Positions 25,830 through 32,446 of a stretch of 34,758 nt of DNA are shown piece after piece; the first letter of the stretch is position 1, and each line of letters opens with the position of its first letter. Made by a program: the position numbers and the translations under genes. The notes beneath the pieces were generated by a model. That model searched no databases, was not told where the DNA came from, and saw only the letters and a program-made list of their open reading frames with translations. The stretch comes from Calditrichota bacterium (lineage in GTDB: Bacteria; Zhuqueibacterota; Zhuqueibacteria; Thermofontimicrobiales; Thermofontimicrobiaceae): contig JAADFU010000020.1 in the NCBI GenBank assembly GCA_013152715.1, forward strand, positions 1 through 34,758, in the 5' to 3' direction.

Positions 25830-27500
25830 ATGACAACACAAAACAAATCATCTCTGGGGCGCGAATTTGTCGAAGAACTGATCAAGTTGTTCTTCAACCC
25901 AAAAAGCTATTTTTATCACACATTTGAAAAACTGCTCCGTCACAAACCGCTCCCTAAAAAGACCGCTGACGCGCGAGCCATCGAATTGATGGGTAGCTTG
26001 TTATTTTTGTTAAGCCGAGCAAACAACGCCAATGGCGTCCTCAAGGAAGTAAGTCAACTCAAAGGGTTTGAAGATGTTTATTCTTCGCTGGAAAATGAAC
26101 TGATTACGATTCGATTAGAACAATTGGACAAAGAAGACACCAAAAAATTCATTTCAGAATTAGCCGCCAAAACCTTTGCTCAATGGAAGCGCCGGTTATC
26201 TAATCCTTCATTTCATAATTACTTGCGCGCTTATATTAAATTAAAAGAGAGTTTGTTTAATTTGCTGGAAAACACAAACGCTTCGGACACATATCTGGAC
26301 GCAGGAGACATCGACAATCTTCTGCTGGATAAAAATCCCATTTCGCTGTTTGACAATTCAGCGCTAGCGGAAAAGCGCGAAAAGACGCATCAGAAAGAAA
26401 ATAACGCTTTTAGAAAATTTTTCGGAGAAGAGCTGAAAAGTACGCTTGAACCGATAAACACAGATTTTCAAGAAATTCGCGCGAAAGACACGCAAGCTGC
26501 TTATCTGCAATCCGTGCAGGAAATTTTTCAGAAAATTCTTGAACTGGCAAACTTCCACGATTACGTCAATGTCAAACAAATCTGTCAAGAGACATTAGCT
26601 TTTTTGGATAGAGTTTCACAACCGACGCATCTCTTTAGCAAAAATGACTACAATTTATTGCAGGCGGCGCGCGTCCAGATCGTTAACTCCGTCGCTAAAC
26701 CTAACTCCAATGGACTGCATGAATTTCTCGACGCTATCAGGCGCGGCAAATTTGATCCGCCCGTTGAAAAAACGCCGGAAGACAAACCGGACGCAGCCTG
26801 GAAAGATAGCCAGGTCGAATACAACACAATGATTACTCCGCAATCTGAGCCTGAAGCCGAGCCAGAAAATACAGCAGAAAGCAACGAAACAAGCCAGCCT
26901 TCTCTTGACGATGAGGAGGAAATTCATTTTGCGCTGCCCGGCGAAGATAGCGAAGAAGTAATAAACCTGATCAAAGACGTGAGTCTTTCCGTCAATCTTC
27001 CGCAAACGCGTGAACCCGACAAAACGAAACACGACGATTCGGACAAAACACCGACGCCCCCCATCGACTATCAGTCGCTCAAAGGCGCGACAGAGCGGGA
27101 GGCGCATCAGACTTTTGCCCAACAGGCAAAACCAATGGCGAAAATAATTTTTGATTCTTTGAAATTACTCAAAGAAGACTACCATCGGCATGCGCAGCGC
27201 ATCGAAGACATTGAGTTGGCGAGCGCCTCTCTGAAGCATCTTGCCCGAAAGCTCAATTTGCACAAACTCGCCTTCTTCCCAGAATTGGTGGAGTCCATTT
27301 GTATTAATGTGAGCGCGGCTGAATTGAAAATTCCAACTGGATTTTTGGCGTCTATCGCCAAAGGAGTCAAGCATTTAATTTCTTACAATCCGGACGACGA
27401 AAGCCATGAGGCAATACTCATCGACATTCTTTCTGACTTGAAACGATATTACGCGCACACGGTCAAGGTGATCGAACAAACACAATTAGCGTCTTCATAG
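25830..27500 (+). CDS. Unrecognised helical protein with a C-terminal HPt-like region lacking its His
   Basis: This soluble protein of about 556 residues has no signal peptide. It is helical at about 1-150, helical again at about 205-300, acidic and disordered at about 310-420 (many Pro, Glu, Asp), and helical at about 430-550. The last part reads A-S-A-S-L-K-H-L-A-R-K-L and aligns by eye with the HPt/CheA-P1 helix R-A-A-H-S-I-K-G; Ala466 falls where the phospho-accepting His would be. The alignment is weak and needs a profile search. The start at 25830 has GAGG five bases upstream, while the ATG at 25797 has none. It lies 36 bases before the FtsZ-like gene, so the two are very probably co-expressed. 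I do not recognise the family. Confidence 0.8.
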   Translation: MTTQNKSSLGREFVEELIKLFFNPKSYFYHTFEKLLRHKPLPKKTADARAIELMGSLLFLLSRANNANGVLKEVSQLKGFEDVYSSLENELITIRLEQLDKEDTKKFISELAAKTFAQWKRRLSNPSFHNYLRAYIKLKESLFNLLENTNASDTYLDAGDIDNLLLDKNPISLFDNSALAEKREKTHQKENNAFRKFFGEELKSTLEPINTDFQEIRAKDTQAAYLQSVQEIFQKILELANFHDYVNVKQICQETLAFLDRVSQPTHLFSKNDYNLLQAARVQIVNSVAKPNSNGLHEFLDAIRRGKFDPPVEKTPEDKPDAAWKDSQVEYNTMITPQSEPEAEPENTAESNETSQPSLDDEEEIHFALPGEDSEEVINLIKDVSLSVNLPQTREPDKTKHDDSDKTPTPPIDYQSLKGATEREAHQTFAQQAKPMAKIIFDSLKLLKEDYHRHAQRIEDIELASASLKHLARKLNLHKLAFFPELVESICINVSAAELKIPTGFLASIAKGVKHLISYNPDDESHEAILIDILSDLKRYYAHTVKVIEQTQLASS

Positions 27501-27536
27501 CGGTTAGCAAGAGAAAAAATAAACGAGGACAATGGA

Positions 27537-29186
27537 ATGGGCAAAGGCGGCATTTTTAAGGACAGGCAGACAAAACCAAAAACTAACGACGAAGAACTGG
27601 AAAATCTCATTAAAATGCACCAGACCGTCATCAAGGTTGTGGGGACTGGCGGTGCTGGAAATAACACTATCTCCCGATTGAAAGAAATTGACATCCAGGG
27701 GATTGAAACCGTCGCCGTGAACACGGACGCTCAGGATTTGTTGTTCACAAAATCAGAAAATAAATTGCTCATTGGAAAAACTGTCACCCGCGGCTTGGGC
27801 GCCGGAAGTGACCCGCAGATCGGAGAAGAAGCTGCCAGAGAAAACGAGGAAGAAATTAAGGCTTTTCTGAAGGGCGCGGACATTGTTTTTGTCACTTGCG
27901 GCCTCGGCGGCGGAACAGGAACGGGCTCGGCGCCGGTCATTGCAGAAATCGCTCGCAGTCTGGAAACGCTCACCATCGCTGTCGTAACAATGCCTTTCAC
28001 AGACGAAGGCACGCTTAAAAATGACAATGCCAGCGGCGGTTTAGAAAAATTACGCAAAAACGCGGATACTGTCATTGTCATTAAAAATGATCGCTTACTC
28101 GAATTAGTCCCTGATTTGCCGATAAACGCCGCCTTTAAAGTCGCTGACGAAATTCTCGTCAACGCGGTAAAAGGAATCACCGAGTTGATCACCAAAAAAG
28201 GGCTCGTAAATCTGGATTTCGCCGACGTCAAGACAATCATGAAAAACGGCGATACGGCAATGATTGGCATCGGCGAAAGCGACGCGGAAAATAGAGTTGA
28301 AGACTCCGTCAGGCTGGCCATTAGCAATCCCCTTCTCGACATTGACATTACCGGAGCCAAAAGCGCCCTGTTGCACATTGAGGGCGACGACTCTCTGACT
28401 ATCAGCGACGCCAGAAATATCATGGTCGCAATTTCCCGAAAATTGGACCCCAACGCCAAAATTGTCTGGGGCGCCAGCATCAATCCTGATATCAAAAATA
28501 AAATTAAAGTGCTCATTATCGCCACCGGATTAGATCCGTCGGCGCAAAACAAGCGGAAAGCGCAAATTTCCGTTTCAGTCCCTAAAGCCGCCAAAAGTCC
28601 AACCGAGATTCTGAACGCCACCGCCGATACTTCTGCCCAATCCGTGGCAATAAATGGCGCCGAGAAAAAAGAGAAACCGAACAAAAATGTTTTTCACCAA
28701 ATTTTCGAAGACGATATCAAGGGTGATCTGAATATTATGCGCGAGGCGATTGCGATTTTAACGATGAGCCCCAGCGACACTCATGCATTGCGCAACATCA
28801 AAAATGCAGCGAGCGGCATCAAAAGCGCCGCCCAGCTTTACGCCAACAAGCCGGTGGAAGATTTCGCAACGTTCATCGCAGATTTGTTTGACCTGATTGT
28901 TTCGGATCGGCTGGCGTTTCATGCCGGATTTTTAAATTTGATGAAAAAAGTGCCGCTGATCATGGAAGGCATGATTTCCGGCTACACTGTCGCTATCGAT
29001 GACGCGCAGCAAGTCATTGAGCAGATGAGTTTGCTGCTGGATCAGGACGGCGCGAAAAAGAACAAGCCTGCGGCGCCAAAGCCGCCGGAAAAAGATTCCA
29101 ACGGCACACCCGAAGATGACGCGGACGATGATTTTTTAATTGACACTTCGGACTTGGAAGATCATTTGCGAATGGATTTGAATTAG
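27537..29186 (+). CDS. FtsZ-family tubulin-like GTPase fused to an HPt-like domain
   Basis: This is a 549-residue protein. Residues about 27-340 are a full FtsZ core: V-G-T-G-G-A-G-N-N-T, N-T-D-A-Q-D, tubulin signature G-G-G-T-G-T-G at 124-130, and the T7 synergy loop N225-L-D227-F-A-D230 with both catalytic Asp residues. A linker (about 345-390) leads to a helical domain (about 395-505) that aligns by eye with CheA-P1/HPt: N-A-A-S-G-I-K-S-A-A versus R-A-A-H-S-I-K-G-G-A, so Ser426 replaces the phosphorylated His. The usual short FtsA/ZipA-binding tail of FtsZ is not evident; the end is acidic. Several motifs (A-G-N-N-T, G-T-G-S-A-P, L-V-P-D-L-P-I, P-N-A-K-I-V-W-G-A) resemble archaeal FtsZ. 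It should polymerise with GTP, probably as a second FtsZ. GAGGA lies before the ATG. Confidence 0.9.
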   Translation: MGKGGIFKDRQTKPKTNDEELENLIKMHQTVIKVVGTGGAGNNTISRLKEIDIQGIETVAVNTDAQDLLFTKSENKLLIGKTVTRGLGAGSDPQIGEEAARENEEEIKAFLKGADIVFVTCGLGGGTGTGSAPVIAEIARSLETLTIAVVTMPFTDEGTLKNDNASGGLEKLRKNADTVIVIKNDRLLELVPDLPINAAFKVADEILVNAVKGITELITKKGLVNLDFADVKTIMKNGDTAMIGIGESDAENRVEDSVRLAISNPLLDIDITGAKSALLHIEGDDSLTISDARNIMVAISRKLDPNAKIVWGASINPDIKNKIKVLIIATGLDPSAQNKRKAQISVSVPKAAKSPTEILNATADTSAQSVAINGAEKKEKPNKNVFHQIFEDDIKGDLNIMREAIAILTMSPSDTHALRNIKNAASGIKSAAQLYANKPVEDFATFIADLFDLIVSDRLAFHAGFLNLMKKVPLIMEGMISGYTVAIDDAQQVIEQMSLLLDQDGAKKNKPAAPKPPEKDSNGTPEDDADDDFLIDTSDLEDHLRMDLN

Positions 29187-29205
29187 TTTTTCCTTGATTA
29201 GCAAA

Positions 29206-29234
29206 AAACCCGATTTTTCTAAAAAATCGGGTTT
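29206..29234. terminator. Bidirectional terminator between the FtsZ-like and TonB-receptor genes
   Basis: Perfect 13-bp arms AAACCCGATTTTT and AAAAATCGGGTTT enclose a three-base loop between converging genes. Six T residues follow on the minus strand, and a shorter T-rich stretch lies further out on the plus strand. It is about 20-27 bases past both stop codons. Confidence 0.9.
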
Positions 29235-29261
29235 CTGCATTTTTACCGAAAAACTTCCCCG

Positions 29262-31433
29262 TTAAAAATTCCCTTGCACTCCCAAGATGAAAGTTCTTGG
29301 CTGCATCAGATTGCTCTCCATTGGCGCGTAATTGTACTGCAGCAGATTTTTCACGCTCGCTTGTAGCGTAATTTTTCGCGCGTCCAGCGACAAGCGCACA
29401 TCCCAGAATTTCATCGGCACGCGATCATTGATGGGGTAAATTTGCACTTCGGCGATTTTGGAAGCGTAGCGATAATCCACCTGCAATTGCAAACCGCGCC
29501 ACCCGAACGAAGTTTTGATTGTAGCCAATAATTTCGGTCGATACGTGAGGGGCTCGTGCCATTTCAAATCTTCGTGATTCATCGCTGTAATACTGATCTG
29601 GCTATTGAAATCAAATTTTTGTTTGGAAACGGAAAAAGGAAAATTAAAATTAGTAGTCGCCTCGATGCCCTGAATTCTCGCTCGGGTGATGTTGCGAAAT
29701 TGCACCTGCCCGCGAATCAAATCCAGATGTGCTTCGATCATGCGCCAATATTCGTTATCAAAAAATGAGACGTCGATGTTCCAATCTTCTGTGAAATATT
29801 GCCGAAATCCTACATCGAAGGCCCAGGAACTTTCCGCTTTCAAATCCGGATTGGAAATAATTTTGAAATTCATGATGCTCAATTCCAGAAACCGCTCGAC
29901 GATTGTAGCCGCGCGAAATCCGCTGCCGGCAGAAGCACGCAACGTCGTTGTTTCAAACGGTTGCCAGTTAATTCCCAGACGCGGACTAAACAAATCTTCT
30001 TTCAGCCCGCCGATGAGTTGATAGCGGTCGTAGCGCAGGCCGGTTGTCAACCGCAAATTTTTTCTCAATTTCCATTCGTCTTGAATGAACGGGCCTAGAG
30101 AATAACCGCGATGATTGCCAAAATATTTGTTGCTGCCCGCGTCGTGCTGATATTGTACGCCAAAAGTGACCATGTGCCCGTACCGAGGAATCCAATCCGC
30201 CTGGAATTCCAGGCCTTCGCCGTAGGCAGGATTAAATCCGGCGTTTCCGCCGAACTGATTTCCCATCAGCGTGCGCACCATGGACGCGCGAAAATTCAAC
30301 CCAAACCGCGGCGACAGCGGGATCGCTAATTTAGCGTACAAATTGAGTTGGTTTGTCGTCGCGTAATTATCCAGATTGCTTTCGTCCACTTCGTAGGGGT
30401 CGTTTTGTCCCTTCCACTGGACGAAAAATCCGCGGTCGATGTAACTGTACGCCGCGTAACCGGTCCATTTTATTTTGTTAGCAAAAACGTAATCGAATTT
30501 ACCCGTCAAATTATATTTTTCAAAAGCACCCAATTGCTGATAGCCGGTCGAGACAAATCTTCCCGCAGAAACGCGCATACCAAAAGGGCCAAATTTTTTA
30601 CTGTAACTGAGATCAAATCTGGAATAAAAAAGGCGCTCATGATTTGTCCAGTACCATTCTTCGTAATAAGGGTGGTCGTATTTGCCAAAGATGGATGAAA
30701 ACATGAATTTTCCTTCCGGAGACGGCGATTTTGTAATCACATTGACCACGCCGCCGAGAGCCGAAGCGCCCCAGAGCGTGGAACCGGCGCCCTTGAGAAT
30801 TTCGATCTGCTCGATGTCCAGCGGCGGCAACATGTCCCAGTTGAATTCGCCGGTGTCCGCCGCGTAAACCGGCACGCCATCGAGCAACAGCAGCACTTTG
30901 TTTCCGGCGCCGAAAGTGTAACCTGTGGAACCGCGAATATTGATTTGATCGCCGATAAAATTTACGCCGGGTGCCGTTTCCAGCGATTCGATCAAATTCG
31001 TTGCGTTGCGCCGGGCGATATCCTTTGCCGTCACAACAGACAGCGACACCGGCGCCTGGTCGAGACGCTGTTTCACTTTTCCGGCGGAAATCACGATCGG
31101 ATCAAATTCGATGGGCGTCTCTTTCAATTTTACATTCAGTGTCACTTCTTTCCCTGGCCCAGCATAAATATTTTTTTTCGTCTGAGAACGATAGCCGATC
31201 ATGGAAATTCTCAAATCGTAATTGCCCGGCGGAATATTTTCGATGATAAATCTTCCTTCAAGATTCGTGCTGGCGCCGAACAGTGTGCCCAAAATTTGCA
31301 CATTTGCGCCAGGCAGAGGCGTTCCCTTCTGAGCGTCCACAACCGTTCCGCGAATCACGCCTCTGGAAAAAGCGAGCGCCGGAAAGAACAAAATCAGAAT
31401 GACAAAAATTAGCGTTCTTTTCATTTCACTCAT
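29262..31433 (-). CDS. TonB-dependent outer-membrane receptor
   Basis: This protein of about 723 residues has a signal peptide (hydrophobic stretch ending A-L-A-F-S), a carboxypeptidase-regulatory-like domain (I-R-G-T-V-V-D...P-L-P-G-A-N-V), a plug (I-N-I-R-G-S-T-G-Y, L-L-L-L-D-G-V-P, K-G-A-G-S-T-L-W-G-A-S) and a beta-barrel ending in Phe. It shares layout and many plug motifs with the receptor at the left end, so the two are paralogues. The ligand is unknown. The start may be 31433 or 31424; the AGGA element is a little too near one and far from the other. It follows the two-repeat exported protein by about 125 bases and a secreted hydrolase-like gene further upstream, which suggests uptake of a released sugar or glycan product. 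Confidence 0.9.
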   Translation of the reverse strand: MSEMKRTLIFVILILFFPALAFSRGVIRGTVVDAQKGTPLPGANVQILGTLFGASTNLEGRFIIENIPPGNYDLRISMIGYRSQTKKNIYAGPGKEVTLNVKLKETPIEFDPIVISAGKVKQRLDQAPVSLSVVTAKDIARRNATNLIESLETAPGVNFIGDQINIRGSTGYTFGAGNKVLLLLDGVPVYAADTGEFNWDMLPPLDIEQIEILKGAGSTLWGASALGGVVNVITKSPSPEGKFMFSSIFGKYDHPYYEEWYWTNHERLFYSRFDLSYSKKFGPFGMRVSAGRFVSTGYQQLGAFEKYNLTGKFDYVFANKIKWTGYAAYSYIDRGFFVQWKGQNDPYEVDESNLDNYATTNQLNLYAKLAIPLSPRFGLNFRASMVRTLMGNQFGGNAGFNPAYGEGLEFQADWIPRYGHMVTFGVQYQHDAGSNKYFGNHRGYSLGPFIQDEWKLRKNLRLTTGLRYDRYQLIGGLKEDLFSPRLGINWQPFETTTLRASAGSGFRAATIVERFLELSIMNFKIISNPDLKAESSWAFDVGFRQYFTEDWNIDVSFFDNEYWRMIEAHLDLIRGQVQFRNITRARIQGIEATTNFNFPFSVSKQKFDFNSQISITAMNHEDLKWHEPLTYRPKLLATIKTSFGWRGLQLQVDYRYASKIAEVQIYPINDRVPMKFWDVRLSLDARKITLQASVKNLLQYNYAPMESNLMQPRTFILGVQGNF

Positions 31434-31558
31434 TTTCCTGACTAATTCTTTTTTCCATTTTGGTGTATTATTGAATATGAGATTTTCAATTTTTGCTAAA
31501 ATTTGAAAAATTGATACAGAGTCGACAAAGATAACGCTATTCTCACAACTCGTCAAAT

Positions 31559-32368
31559 TTAAGGCTTCGCAGCCGACCAATCAGCGTAAATATCAATTCC
31601 CGAAACAGTCTCGTTGTTTCCGATGGACAATTTTCCCGGCTGATCCGGATTGTCCGGATCGTGATAAAAACCGAGGGTGCGGAAATCGGTCAAATTAGCC
31701 TTTTCCGGCAGCCAAAAAACAGCGATGTAATTTACCGTTCCATGTCGTAGGGGTAGCCGATAATGATAAGGATTGCTATCAATGGAAAAATCAATGGATT
31801 TCAGCCAAACGAGGTAATGGACGTTTTCCTCGGGTTTGTATTTGTAAGCCGCCACCGCCGTTGCCAGGGTGTTGGGAGGAAACGGACCATTAAAATAAAT
31901 AGTACCCTCAATCGCAGCGTCCCGGTCAACACGAGTCCAACTGGCGTAAATTTTAACCGTATCTATGGGATTTTCTTCCGTGATATCGAAAGAAAGCGGC
32001 AAAAAATTATTCCCTGCGTCAAGCGGCAAGGCTAAAATGTCCGCCAAATTAGACTTGGTTTCAGTGCTGTACCACCACAGGCTAACGGCTTCGTAGTGGT
32101 CAAAAGGCAAATCCATTTCCGTAACTACCGTGTCTTTGTCAATGGGCAGACTGTTCGGGCTCATGTAAAGCTCGTTAATTGCATGCGGCGGAAATTTGGG
32201 CATAACAACCAGATAAACACCTTCAGTGTTTTGTGGCGCTTCTCCGCGGAAATAGACCGTTGCCACTAATTTCCCCGGCAGCGGCGCCAGTCCGTGATCT
32301 ACGTCGCAGTAGTAAAAAATCGAAACGGCGACGAGCAAAACGATTCCCAAAATAGTGATAATTTTCAT
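31559..32368 (-). CDS. Exported protein with two related beta domains
   Basis: This 269-residue protein begins with M-K-I-I-T-I-L-G and a hydrophobic segment ending F-Y-Y-C-D; the Cys hints at a lipoprotein, but the lipobox is poor. The mature part seems to be two copies of a domain of about 110 residues: L-V-A-T-V-Y-F-R-G-E-A-P-Q-N-T near the start and I-E-G-T-I-Y-F-N-G-P-F-P-P-N-T later, each ending with a V-x-I-Y-A-x-W strand. I recognise no family. The start has AGGGA four to five bases upstream; the frame extends further without a ribosome binding site. Placed just before a TonB receptor, it may be a surface or periplasmic binding component. Confidence 0.75.
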   Translation of the reverse strand: MKIITILGIVLLVAVSIFYYCDVDHGLAPLPGKLVATVYFRGEAPQNTEGVYLVVMPKFPPHAINELYMSPNSLPIDKDTVVTEMDLPFDHYEAVSLWWYSTETKSNLADILALPLDAGNNFLPLSFDITEENPIDTVKIYASWTRVDRDAAIEGTIYFNGPFPPNTLATAVAAYKYKPEENVHYLVWLKSIDFSIDSNPYHYRLPLRHGTVNYIAVFWLPEKANLTDFRTLGFYHDPDNPDQPGKLSIGNNETVSGIDIYADWSAAKP

Positions 32369-32446
32369 AGTGTCCCTATTTTCTTTAACAAAATTGAGAT
32401 TTTTGTTGTTCAAAAAGTTGAACTATAGTGATTCTATTTTCCAGGC

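Noticed and set aside
27731-28684. Long 317-codon open frame on the minus strand inside the FtsZ-like gene
   Set aside because: It mirrors the conserved FtsZ codons, is low in complexity (Ser/Ala/Ile runs) and lacks a start signal; FtsZ is unmistakable on the other strand.
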